A stretch of DNA of 22,628 bases, taken from contig CAVRBK010000002.1 of NCBI GenBank assembly GCA_963719025.1, positions 1 to 22,628 on the forward strand. Direction: 5' to 3'. The translations under genes and the position numbers were made by a program. A model generated the notes under the pieces. That model made no database searches, was not told the DNA's origin, and saw nothing but the letters and a program-made list of their open reading frames with translations. The stretch comes from Thiosocius sp963719025 (lineage in GTDB: Bacteria; Pseudomonadota; Gammaproteobacteria; Chromatiales; Chromatiaceae). Positions 15,281 to 22,628 of this stretch are shown one piece after another (position 1 is the stretch's first letter; the number at the start of each line of letters is the position of its first letter).

Positions 15281-15568
15281 TCAGCCGCCGCCCTTGTGAA
15301 AGCCGCGATCGAAACGCAGCAGGAAGGCCTCGGAACGCTCGGTTGAGGACGGCAGATCGATCGACACGCCAAGCACCGGCAGGCTGAGCGCGCCGATACG
15401 GCGGTCCGGCCGGGCCGCGATGGCTATGCATGCCACCGGGTTGCCGGCGGCATCGGCGACCACCCACTCGTGGGGCCCCCCGCTGAGCTGCCAGTCGCGC
15501 ATCGCCAGTGGCAGGGTGCGGTTGAACTCGGCGACGGAATAACCCATCTCGCGGTGGATCACCGGCAT
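15281..15568 (-). CDS. Small unknown protein of the aor operon ending in Gly-Gly-Gly
   Basis: This 95-aa soluble protein starts 10 bases after aorD and is very likely translated from the same mRNA. I cannot name its family. A helical N-terminal part (GYSVAEFNRTLPLAM) leads to strand-like sequence (EWVVADAAGNPVACIAIAA, IGALSLPVLGVSIDL), then a helix (SEAFLLRFDRGFHK), and the protein ends in three glycines. One cysteine is present (in NPVACIAI). Its place next to the MoaD-like gene suggests a role in cofactor insertion or maturation of the tungsten enzyme; that is inference from position. The terminal glycines recall the C-terminus of sulfur-carrier proteins, but the rest does not look like a ubiquitin fold to me. 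ATG 15566-15568 is the natural start. Confidence 0.75.
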   Translation of the reverse strand: MPVIHREMGYSVAEFNRTLPLAMRDWQLSGGPHEWVVADAAGNPVACIAIAARPDRRIGALSLPVLGVSIDLPSSTERSEAFLLRFDRGFHKGGG

Positions 15569-15578
15569 CGCATCGGGC

Positions 15579-15830
15579 TCAGCCGCCAGCGACGGGTGGC
15601 CACACGGCGATTACGTCACCCTCGCTGAGCAGTGCGTCATCGCGTTCCTCGCAATACAGGAAGACGCCATTGCGCAGCACCAGGTGGGCCTTTTCGCGTG
15701 GCACCCGGTACTGGTCGAGAAACGCATTCACGCTGGTGCCCTCGGGCACCTGGGTGCGAAAGCGGTGCCGGTCGGCCTCCGGCGGCAGGTATTGCATCAA
15801 CGAGGCATACAATTCGAGTTGCACCCACAC
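15579..15830 (-). CDS. aorD: AorD: MoaD/ThiS-family sulfur-carrier protein
   Basis: This 83-aa protein has the beta-grasp fold signature of MoaD/ThiS proteins: an N-terminal strand (VQLELYASLMQYLPP), a VPEGTSVNAFLDQY helix, a VLRNGVFLY strand, an LSEGDVIAVWPPVAGG end, and the C-terminal Gly-Gly that becomes a thiocarboxylate. Such carriers supply sulfur for molybdopterin/tungstopterin assembly, and a dedicated copy is a common companion of aldehyde ferredoxin oxidoreductase genes. The start is GTG 15828-15830, four bases after the aorC stop, so translation is probably coupled. The operon order aorA-B-C-D supports the name. Confidence 0.82.
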   Translation of the reverse strand: MWVQLELYASLMQYLPPEADRHRFRTQVPEGTSVNAFLDQYRVPREKAHLVLRNGVFLYCEERDDALLSEGDVIAVWPPVAGG

Positions 15831-15834
15831 GGCT

Positions 15835-17064
15835 TCAGATCACCTGCGTGGTGGCCATGTAGGCCTCCATCAGGCGCGTCGGGTCACGTTGCAGCCGCGC
15901 CTTCCACGCCCCCAGCGGGGTGCGGCGCTGGATCAGGCCACGCAACACACCGACGTGCTGCGACAGGCCGACCGCGTTGGCGCCGATCAGTCGGTCGCCA
16001 TCGAACTGCAGCGACAGGTAGCGGTAATCGTCGGGTGCATACAGCTCGGCATGATCACCACCCTCGACGCCCTGCCACTGACCAAACGAGCAGGACAGCA
16101 GGCCCAGCGTGTCGAGCACGTTCATGTTCATCGAACCCTCGTACTCGGCCGCATGGCCACTCATATTCAATGCCGCCAGGTGGCCGTGATCGGTGGCGGT
16201 CGGCTGGATCGCGTGCACCGCGTACTCGCCGGTGCAGAAGTCCAGGCCCTGTGCCACGTCGCCCGCCGCGTAGACGTGCTCGGCACTGGTCCGGAACTGC
16301 CGGTCGATCAGGATGCCCTGGTCGATCTTGATACCACTGCCGTCGAGAAAGCCGATGTTGGGACGCACCCCGGTTGCGGTGATCACCAGGTCGGCCTCGA
16401 CATGCGTGCCATCGACCAGCTGCACACCGGTCGCATCGATCGCCTCGACGCCTATGCCGGTGTGCACGGTCACACCCTTGTCCTCGCACCAGCGCTTGAG
16501 CAGGCCACCGGCGGCCGGCCCCATCATGCGCGGCACCATGCGCTCGCCCTGTTCGATCACCGTCAGCTCGACGCCGCGCATGCCCAGGGCCTCGAGGATG
16601 ATACTGCCGATGAAACCGGCACCGATCAGCGCCACCGAGCTGCCGGAGTCGGCCCGCGCCTGGATGCGGCGGGCATCGTCCAGGGTCCAGCAACTGCTCA
16701 CGTTCGGCCCGTCGATGCCCGGCAGAGGCGGCGACGCCGGAGAGGATCCGGTCGCGATCAGCAGACGGTCGTATGACAGGGTATCGCCGTTGTCCAACGT
16801 TACCTGGTGCGCGGCCGGATCGATCCGTGTCACCTGCGCCTGCATCACCTCGATACCCATCGCCTGGAAGTGATCGGCCTTGGTGCGCAGGTAGGTACCC
16901 TCTTCTTCGATGTTCTTCATCAGCAGGTAGGGGATCGCCATGCGCGAATACGGCGGTTCGGGTTCGTCGCCGACGATCCGGATGCCGGCATCGGGGTCGA
17001 GCTTGCGCAGCGATTCGGCGGCGTTCACGCCGGCCGGACCGGCGCCGATAATCAGGTGCTGCAT
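15835..17064 (-). CDS. aorC: AorC: FAD/NAD(P)-binding oxidoreductase subunit
   Basis: This 409-aa flavoprotein belongs to the pyridine-nucleotide disulfide oxidoreductase family. The first Rossmann motif GAGPAG (residues 7-12) binds FAD, GAGFIGS (148-154) binds NAD(P), ATGVRPN is near 230, and YAAGDV (265-270) is the second FAD motif. There is no redox-active CxxC or CxxxxC pair near the N-terminus, so it is not a disulfide reductase. In Aromatoleum aromaticum the tungsten aldehyde oxidoreductase is made of AorA, AorB and AorC, and AorC lets the complex reduce NAD+. Here the gene follows aorB by 66 bases and overlaps nothing; aorD follows after four bases. ATG 17062-17064 begins directly before the FAD motif. 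The frame is intact, unlike the two genes upstream. Confidence 0.87.
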   Translation of the reverse strand: MQHLIIGAGPAGVNAAESLRKLDPDAGIRIVGDEPEPPYSRMAIPYLLMKNIEEEGTYLRTKADHFQAMGIEVMQAQVTRIDPAAHQVTLDNGDTLSYDRLLIATGSSPASPPLPGIDGPNVSSCWTLDDARRIQARADSGSSVALIGAGFIGSIILEALGMRGVELTVIEQGERMVPRMMGPAAGGLLKRWCEDKGVTVHTGIGVEAIDATGVQLVDGTHVEADLVITATGVRPNIGFLDGSGIKIDQGILIDRQFRTSAEHVYAAGDVAQGLDFCTGEYAVHAIQPTATDHGHLAALNMSGHAAEYEGSMNMNVLDTLGLLSCSFGQWQGVEGGDHAELYAPDDYRYLSLQFDGDRLIGANAVGLSQHVGVLRGLIQRRTPLGAWKARLQRDPTRLMEAYMATTQVI

Positions 17065-17130
17065 GCCTAGTCTCTCCGCGAAGAATGGCCACCGCGGGCA
17101 TCGAACGCCGCGGTGGCCCTCAGCTCAGGG

Positions 17131-18982
17131 TCAGATCCCGAAACGCGAGCGCGTCTCGGGGGTGATCTGCCCGTCAGCGGTCCAGCCGCGCAGCTCGTAG
17201 TACTCCGGCAGCATCTTGTCGAGATCGTTGACCCGGCCCTTGCGCCGGGCCGACATTGGCCGCATCCTTGAGCAGGCGCTTCGGCAGGGTGTCCTGGTCG
17301 GCGGTCATGCCGGCACGCATGTTGAAGTCGCGCTCCAGGTTCCAGATGCGCTCGCCGACCTCGAGCATGCGGTCGACGCTCCAGTCGCCCTCGCAGGCCG
17401 CGTCGACCTGCGGCGCGATGTTCTCCATGCTCCAGGCGAAGGTGGTGAACACGCACAGCCCGGCCGAGTCGACCGCCGCGGTCGCGTCCTGGAACGCCTT
17501 GACCAGTTCGGCCTTGCCCTCGGTGACCAGCGGGTCGGTCTTGACCGGGATGCCGAGCACCTCGGACGCCACGGTGTAGCCGCGCAGGTGACAGGCGCCG
17601 CGGTTGGACGTGGCATAGGCCAGGCCCATGCCCTGGATGCCGCGCGGATCGTAGGCCGGGAACTCCTGGCCCTTGACCGTCATCGACAGCTCCGGGATGC
17701 CGTACTTCTCGCACAGGCGCTTCGAACCCAGGCCGATGTCCTTGCCGAAGCCCTCGCCGTGCGCGGTCAGCTCGGCCATCTTGACCAGCGCCGCGTGCCG
17801 CCGAACTTCAGCTCGATGCCGCCGGTCTGCTCCGTGGTGATGGCCCCATCCTCGAACAGCTCCATCGCCGCCGCGACGGTCGCGCCGAACGAGATCGGGT
17901 CGATGCCGTCCTCGTTGCACAGGAAGTTCACGTAGGTGAGCGCATCGAGGTCGTCGATCCCGGTGTCCGAGCCCAGCGCCCAGGCCGCCTCGTACTCCAG
18001 GCCGCCGGAGTTGCCCCAGTACTCGGGCTTGTTCTCGACGCTGAAGTGGCCCTTGTCGATGGTCGAGATGCGGCCGCAGGCGATGGTGCAGCCGAAGCAG
18101 CCGGCGTTGGTGGTCAGGTTGGGCTTGCCGTCGCTGGCGCGCGGCTCGTGCATGGCCTCGCCGGAGATGTTCTCGGCGCCCTCGAACTGCACCTCGCGCA
18201 TGTTGCGGGTCGGCATCGCGCCCATGTCGTTGATCACGTTCATCAGCACCTGGGTGCCGTAGGTCGGCAGGCCCTGGCCGGTGACCGCATTGTCGGCCAG
18301 CACCTGCCTTGCCGGCGTTGACCGCCTCCATGAAGGCCTTCGGATCGTCGATGTTGCCCACGCCCAGGGTGCCGCGCACGGCGACCGCCTTGAGGTTCTT
18401 CGAGGCCATCACCGTGCCGACGCCGGAGCGCCCGGCGGCACGGTGCAGGTCGTTGACGACCGCCGCGTACAGGCAGCCGGCCTCGGCCGCCCGGCCGATA
18501 CAGGCGATGCGCAGCAGCGGGTCCTGGTGCGTCTTGTGCAGCATCTCGTCGGTCTCCCAGACCGACTTGCCCCACAGGTCGGCGGCGGCGCGCAGCTCGG
18601 CCTTGTCGTCCTCGACGTACAGGTAGACCGGCTCGGGCGACTTGCCCTCGAAGATGATCATGTCCCAGCCGGCGTTCTTCATCTCGGCGCCGATGAAGCC
18701 ACCGGAGTTCGAGCAGGCGACCAGCCCGGTCAGCGGGCTCTTGGTGATCACCGAGTAGCGCCCGCCGGTCGAGGCCATGGTGCCGGTCAGCGGGCCGGTG
18801 GCCATGATCAGCTTGTTGTCCGGCCCCAGCGGATCGCACTTCGGGTCGATCTCCTCGACCAGGTACTTGGTCGCCAGGCCGCGCTGGCCGAGATACTCGT
18901 TCGCCCATTCCATGTTGAGCGGTTCTGCGGTGCAGGTGCCCTTGGCGAGGTCGACGCGCAGGATTTTTCTGGTCCACGCCAT
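17131..18982 (-). pseudogene. aorB: aorB: tungsten aldehyde ferredoxin oxidoreductase catalytic subunit, three apparent frameshifts
   Basis: The intended protein is about 616 aa, starting MAWTRKILRVDLAKG (ATG 18980-18982, GGGGAG eight bases upstream) and ending SRFGI at TGA 17131-17133. It is a member of the AOR family, which oxidises aldehydes to acids at a tungsten bis-pterin site. The N-terminal pterin domain (GPLTGTMASTGGRYSV), the Cys-x2-Cys-x3-Cys of CFGCTIAC, and the fourth cluster cysteine in AGLCVFTTF are all present, but in different frames. Three breaks are seen: one extra base near 18303-18304 (after GKA, before VLADNAV), one missing base near 17795 (in KFGGT-AALVKM) and one extra base at 17242 (in GPA-KGRVNDL). 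Correcting all three gives 617 codons including stop. The clean conservation between the breaks suggests sequence error or very recent damage. Confidence 0.85.
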
Positions 18983-18999
18983 GATCGTTCTCCCCCTGC

Positions 19000-19472
19000 T
19001 CAGGCCGTGCCGGCCAGGCTCTGCGCCGGCGCACGCGCGCATCCTGTCCAGCCCGGTCCAGTCGGCGTCGACGTAGGTGATCGCCTCGGTCGGGCAGGCC
19101 TTGGCGCAGGCCGGATCGCCGCCGCACAGGTCGCACTTGATCACCTTGCCGCTGGCCGCGTTGTAGTTCACGGTGCCGAACGGACAGGCGATGGTGCACA
19201 CCTTGCAGCCGACGCAACGCGACTCGACGACCACCTTGGCGCCGGTGGTCGGCATCGAGCTGGATCGCGTCGACCGGGCAGGCCTGCAGGCACCAGGCCT
19301 CGGCGCACTGGGTGCAGGTGTAGGGCGCGAAGCGCCCTTCTTCGTGGAAGGTGAACACCTTGATGCGCGATTTGGCCGGATTGAAGATGCCCTCGTTCTC
19401 GTACGAACAGGCCATCTCGCACTGCAGGCAACCGGTACACTTGACCGGGTCGATATGCAGGGCTCGCTGCAT
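19000..19472 (-). pseudogene. aorA: aorA: four-cluster Fe-S subunit of aldehyde oxidoreductase, two apparent frameshifts
   Basis: The intended protein is about 156 aa, starts MQRALHIDPVKCTGCLQC (ATG 19470-19472), and carries sixteen cysteines for four [4Fe-4S] clusters: CTGCLQCEMAC, CTQCAEAWCLQAC, CVGCKVCTIAC and CDLCGGDPACAKAC. It should carry electrons from the tungsten subunit AorB to AorC. The frame breaks after VDAIQLDA near 19250-19252; removing one base gives DATTGAKVVV, as expected. A second shift near the 3' end (about 19020-19050) is inferred, because without it the frame runs straight into aorB. In the third frame there is a natural stop, TGA at 19000-19002, just before the aorB ribosome binding site. 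The corrected length is a whole number of codons. A perfect AGGAGG precedes the start. Confidence 0.82.
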
Positions 19473-19477
19473 GGAAT

Positions 19478-19483
19478 CCTCCT
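19478..19483 (-). promoter_or_regulatory. Consensus Shine-Dalgarno of aorA
   Basis: The minus strand reads AGGAGG five bases before the aorA ATG. It fixes the start at 19472 rather than the longer frame opening at 19495 in another phase, and indicates strong translation of the operon's first gene. Confidence 0.8.
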
Positions 19484-19495
19484 AACGGGTGACAC

Positions 19496-19512
19496 AGCGT
19501 GTTGACCACGCT
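19496..19512. promoter_or_regulatory. Inverted repeat with adjoining T-run in the aorA leader
   Basis: AGCGTG (19496-19501) and CACGCT (19507-19512) are exact reverse complements with a five-base loop, followed on the plus strand by five more Ts. Read on the plus strand it resembles a small terminator that would stop antisense transcription leaving aorA. Read on the minus strand it lies 24-40 bases upstream of the aorA start and could be an operator. Stem length is only six. Confidence 0.35.
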
Positions 19513-19718
19513 TTTTTATGCTTGAACTTATAGTTGTAGCAGGCGCAGGGCCGAGTGCAATGCAGATATGACGTTTTCAATAGTGTCGCGACAAGGTGTG
19601 GACATCGTCAGAGAGCAATGGCGAGGCAGTTGATCCACCCTGTGTTCGACAGGCTGAACCCAGCCCCGTCGGCGCCATAACCGCCATTGCCGGCTGTTAC
19701 GTCGGCATCGACGAATCG

Positions 19719-20144
<426 letters not shown>

Positions 20145-20188
20145 AGGCTCCTTTCTCCTCCCGCACAAACGGTGCCGCTGAATACGCC

Positions 20189-20533
20189 TCAGCGCTTCGA
20201 ACGCCGGCCCGGCTTTCTCGCCCGCAGCGCCGCCTCGAAGGCACGGGTCGCCCAGACCTTCGCCTCGTCCGGATCATCGAAGATCTCTTCCGGGGCCATG
20301 TAGTACGACATCTTCATGACCTTGTCCTGCTTGGCATACTCGAACTGCCCCAGGCCGCGATCCCTGAAATAGCCTGCCGATGCATCATCGGCCTTCAGGA
20401 ACAGCACGTCATCGGCAACCAGGCCGAACATCAGGTCGTCGTGAAACAGGCCATATCCACCAAACATACGCCGCGCGCGGATGCTGCCGAACAGCACGAA
20501 CACCTCTTTGAGATTGTCGACGAACTCACTCAC
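20189..20533 (-). CDS. TfoX/Sxy N-terminal-domain protein
   Basis: This 114-aa protein consists of the TfoX N-terminal domain alone: SIRARRMFGGYGLFHDDLMFGLV, split by a conserved MFGGYG, then ADDVLFLKAD and a basic tail (RARKPGRRSKR). Full-length TfoX/Sxy competence regulators also have a C-terminal domain, which is missing here, so a competence role should not be assumed; stand-alone N-domain proteins are common and uncharacterised. The start is GTG 20531-20533 with GGGAGA about ten bases upstream. It lies between the VOC gene and the DUF1294 gene, all on the same strand. Confidence 0.87.
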   Translation of the reverse strand: MSEFVDNLKEVFVLFGSIRARRMFGGYGLFHDDLMFGLVADDVLFLKADDASAGYFRDRGLGQFEYAKQDKVMKMSYYMAPEEIFDDPDEAKVWATRAFEAALRARKPGRRSKR

Positions 20534-20609
20534 GACCCAGTCTCCCGCCAGCGTGTTGCTTCCGCGGATGCCTGCCCGACTCCGCCGCGCCCAAATCGCG
20601 CTGCAGCGC

Positions 20610-20625
20610 CCGTCCGTCCGTCCGT
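20610..20625. repeat. Tetranucleotide repeat (CCGT)4
   Basis: Four perfect CCGT units lie directly after the stop codon of the DUF1294 gene (the stop shares the last base). Unit-number changes would not alter that protein. They would alter the distance between this gene and the TfoX-like gene 76 bases away. Confidence 0.85.
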
Positions 20626-21242
20626 CAGCTTATTGCCGACAGCGCCGTTTCCAGCATTTTGGCACCGCCGGGCGTCAACAGCCATGTAAAGGCCGTACAG
20701 TTCAGCAGCGCCATCGTCCAGAACACTAGGCGAAACGACGCCTTTTTGGATTTGTGGCGCAGGGTCTGCTGCGCGATCAGTGCACCGGGCCATCCGCCAG
20801 CCACCGCGAGCAGGTGCAGGGTGCTTTCCTTGGTACGCCAGGCGCCCTTCCTGGCGGCTGATTTATCGAACGCATAGGTGACAAACGTGACCAGGCTGGC
20901 GGCCAGGTATATGAGCAGAATGGCGTGCGGCAACTGCGCATCGACGACAAAGGCAGCGACGATCGCCAGAAAAACCAGCGCCATCACGATGGATGCAAGT
21001 CCCCGCTTCTTTCGGCGCGGCCGTGTTGCCGTATCACCCGGCATTGCCGCGCCCGCCGCACATGGCCGGCCCTGCGCATCGGTCGAAAGTGTATAGGTCA
21101 CCGACGCACCGATCTCCGGGCGACGGCCGCGGTTGCGAAACGCCTTGATATGCACAAACAAACGCCTGCCGCCTTCCTCGGGTGCAATGAAGCCGAATCC
21201 CTTGTCGTCATTCCAGGATGAAATCTTGCCTTTTTTGCGCAT
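20625..21242 (-). CDS. Cold-shock domain fused to DUF1294 membrane domain
   Basis: This 205-aa protein has an N-terminal cold-shock (OB-fold) domain with RNP1 KGFGFI (14-19) and RNP2 LFVHI (28-32), a basic linker (PRRKKRG, about 75-82), and a C-terminal DUF1294 domain with three to four hydrophobic helices and the signature YAFDKSAARKGAWRTKES plus GGWPGALIAQQTLRHKSKK. The architecture is a known combination; it would place a nucleic-acid-binding domain at the inner membrane. Function is not established. The start ATG 21240-21242 is chosen because the cold-shock domain begins immediately; 40 further open codons upstream show no homology signal. The ribosome binding site is weak (GGAAG). Confidence 0.88.
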   Translation of the reverse strand: MRKKGKISSWNDDKGFGFIAPEEGGRRLFVHIKAFRNRGRRPEIGASVTYTLSTDAQGRPCAAGAAMPGDTATRPRRKKRGLASIVMALVFLAIVAAFVVDAQLPHAILLIYLAASLVTFVTYAFDKSAARKGAWRTKESTLHLLAVAGGWPGALIAQQTLRHKSKKASFRLVFWTMALLNCTAFTWLLTPGGAKMLETALSAIS

Positions 21243-21377
21243 ACTGCTGTTACAGCTTCCAGGGTTTGAAGCGGCATCTGATACGGCGATTATCCGACAG
21301 CCAACGTTTGCATCGCCTGCTATGTGCACAGTCCGACAGAGGCGTCCCCAGTTGCAGGACACCTCTGCCGGACGCGA

Positions 21378-21830
21378 CTATGCCTTTTTAAGTACCGCCG
21401 CATACTGCTTTCTGGTCAACCACCCATAGGCAAACCAGAGTGCCAGGTAGTGCATCAGGAACATGATCCCGATCACCACCGCAATGACCAGCGGGCCCAG
21501 CCGGCTGACCTGCTCGAACACCTGGCCAACACCCTCCGCACCCATCGCATAGACCAGGTAGGCAGCGGTCAACCCGGATGAAACCACAATGGCGGTGAAA
21601 AGCGAAAGCCAGATCAGGCGGGATCTTTCCGTGTTGTCGGGAACACGCTTTTCGTCCTTGACGAACCTGCCGCCGACCATCGCAGCGGCGGCGATCAGGG
21701 CGACAAAGGGCGCCGCTGAGCCGCCCGAATCACCCAACATCGAAAAGACAACCGACACGGCAGCAATAGTGGCCGCATAGACAACAGCAAACATCAGCAC
21801 ATACTTCGAAACACCGGTTTCCTTACTCAT
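21378..21830 (-). CDS. ABZJ_00895-like small integral membrane protein
   Basis: This 150-aa inner-membrane protein has four hydrophobic helices (about 8-30, 40-55, 70-95, 110-132) and short charged loops, with a KDEKRVPDNTERSRLIWLSL loop between helices 2 and 3. It resembles the ABZJ_00895 family of uncharacterised four-helix proteins; I make this call by overall pattern, not by a catalytic motif. The start ATG 21828-21830 has an AGGAAG purine stretch upstream. It is separated by 135 bases from the DUF1294 gene and by 361 bases from the channel gene. Confidence 0.65.
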   Translation of the reverse strand: MSKETGVSKYVLMFAVVYAATIAAVSVVFSMLGDSGGSAAPFVALIAAAAMVGGRFVKDEKRVPDNTERSRLIWLSLFTAIVVSSGLTAAYLVYAMGAEGVGQVFEQVSRLGPLVIAVVIGIMFLMHYLALWFAYGWLTRKQYAAVLKKA

Positions 21831-22191
21831 CTTTCATTCTTCCTGAATTATGGGGCATCCCTCTCGAAGGGCGGATCTCGCCGCCGGACACCCCTGCAGC
21901 CGACGCGATCACGGCAGTCAAACCACGCCTTCTGACGGGCTCGATCTGGCAGCATACTAATTCATCCATGGGGGCCCTGCACAGCAGACCGCAACGCCTA
22001 TCGTGGCGGGCAGATGACCGTGAAGACGGCACCACGGGCCGGCAAGAGAGCAGATGTGTGGTAAACCGAAAACCCGGTCACGCCGAGCTGCGCACCCTCG
22101 CTGTCGCCTCGGCAGTGTAGGCAGACACGGCATGGCATTGCGATGGCTGAGGCGACCAAACAAGAAAGGCCGATTCGAAAAAACGCCAGCC
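21831..22191. other. 361-base gene-free stretch
   Basis: No open frame with coding character, no tRNA and no clear hairpin with U-run was found here on either strand. It should hold the promoter of the ABZJ_00895-like gene and the 3' end of the channel gene transcript, but I could not place either with confidence. Confidence 0.5.
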
Positions 22192-22628
22192 TTACTTTCG
22201 CCGATACGTGGTGCGGCCACGCGAATCATCTCGCCAGTAGCGTTGCATTTCCAGGAAGGTGAAAGATGCGGACCAGGTAATAAAACCCAGCCCGATAAGC
22301 GCTTCCATGGCTGTCAGAATCTTGGCCGGGCCGAGTGGGATAACGTCGCCAAATCCCAATGTCGTATAAACCACCGCAGAATAGTAGAAGAAGGAATAGA
22401 ACTGTTGACTCTGCAGGCCATGGAGTTCGCCATAACCAATCGCAATCAGTGCCCAGAAGGCCATTGCGAAAATAACGATCTCGGTGATATGGAGGATGAA
22501 GAGCCCGAAAACGAGGTAAAGGATGCGCACTCGTGGGTGTCTGCCTGGCACCTCAAGCATGCGGGTATAGATTCGCAGCGCCTCGTAATGGAACAGCACC
22601 GTTGCACTGTTGCTTGGCGCGCTCGAGG
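22192..22628 (-). CDS. Two-helix potassium-channel-like protein, 5' end outside window
   Basis: The frame is open to the window edge, so the N-terminus is missing; a GTG at 22597-22599 could start a 135-residue protein, but the sequence before it (SSAPSNSATVLFHYEALR) still looks like family sequence. The visible part has a transmembrane helix (about YLVFGLFILHITEIVIFAMA), a pore helix with the selectivity-filter motif TTLGFGD, and a second helix (about IGLGFITWSASFTFLEM) before a basic C-terminus (RGRTTYRRK). This is the pore module of an ion-channel (Ion_trans_2-type) protein with no RCK/TrkA-N regulatory domain in the part seen. Potassium selectivity is inferred from GFGD, a variant of the classic GYGD. 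Confidence 0.85.
   Translation of the reverse strand, partial: SSAPSNSATVLFHYEALRIYTRMLEVPGRHPRVRILYLVFGLFILHITEIVIFAMAFWALIAIGYGELHGLQSQQFYSFFYYSAVVYTTLGFGDVIPLGPAKILTAMEALIGLGFITWSASFTFLEMQRYWRDDSRGRTTYRRK

Noticed and set aside
15201..15467. A longer N-terminus for the exported 145-aa protein
   Set aside because: The extension overlaps the 95-aa gene, is Arg-rich and would bury the signal peptide inside the protein.
19538..19553. A GG-N10-GC spacing on the minus strand upstream of aorA, as in sigma54 promoters
   Set aside because: Only the two invariant dinucleotides and a few flanking bases fit the TGGCAC-N5-TTGC consensus; expected often by chance in GC-rich DNA.

Overview
The window is GC-rich chromosomal DNA, most likely from a sulfur-oxidising gammaproteobacterium of the Chromatiales type. 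Two things point there. The housekeeping genes belong to families typical of Gammaproteobacteria (YcgN, YqcC, a DUF3549 protein, XerD next to DsbC, YajQ, TrhP). There is also a complete soeABC locus for the cytoplasmic sulfite:quinone oxidoreductase. The genus is inferred only. I found no tRNA, rRNA, CRISPR array, transposase or phage gene.

Layout. Positions 1-5.6 kb: the 3' end of fdxA (+), a PP2C-type phosphatase (-), a minus-strand run xerD-yajQ-dsbC, then plus-strand yqcC, ycgN and a DUF3549 gene. Between yqcC and ycgN lies an AT-rich 259-bp spacer with DnaA-box-like 9-mers and an IHF-consensus match. Positions 5.6-9.5 kb: a FadL/OmpP1-type outer-membrane protein (+), convergent with trhP/yegQ (-), then a DUF389 membrane protein (-). 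Positions 9.7-14.6 kb: soeA-soeB-soeC on the minus strand. A good sigma70-like promoter and a short palindrome lie upstream of soeA, a 118-bp repeat-like insert separates soeA from soeB, and a strong hairpin follows soeC. Positions 14.7-19.5 kb: a minus-strand tungsten aldehyde oxidoreductase operon in the order aorA (four-cluster Fe-S protein), aorB (tungstopterin subunit), aorC (FAD/NAD subunit), aorD (MoaD-like), a 95-aa unknown protein and a 145-aa exported unknown. Positions 19.7-22.6 kb: a VOC protein, a TfoX N-domain protein, a cold-shock/DUF1294 membrane protein, an ABZJ_00895-like membrane protein and a partial K+-channel-like gene, all on the minus strand.

How the genes work together. 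SoeABC would oxidise sulfite to sulfate in the cytoplasm and pass electrons to quinone. AorABC would oxidise aldehydes to acids and pass electrons through the Fe-S protein and FAD subunit to NAD+ or another carrier. Both use a bis-pterin Mo or W cofactor.

The most striking anomaly is that aorA and aorB carry five apparent frameshifts in about 2 kb, while every other complete gene in the window is intact. The frameshift-corrected lengths and all Fe-S ligands are normal. This means either sequence or assembly error, or a very recently inactivated locus. The best candidates for undescribed biology are the 95-aa aor-linked protein, which ends in Gly-Gly-Gly directly beside the MoaD-like carrier, and the DnaA-box/IHF intergenic region.
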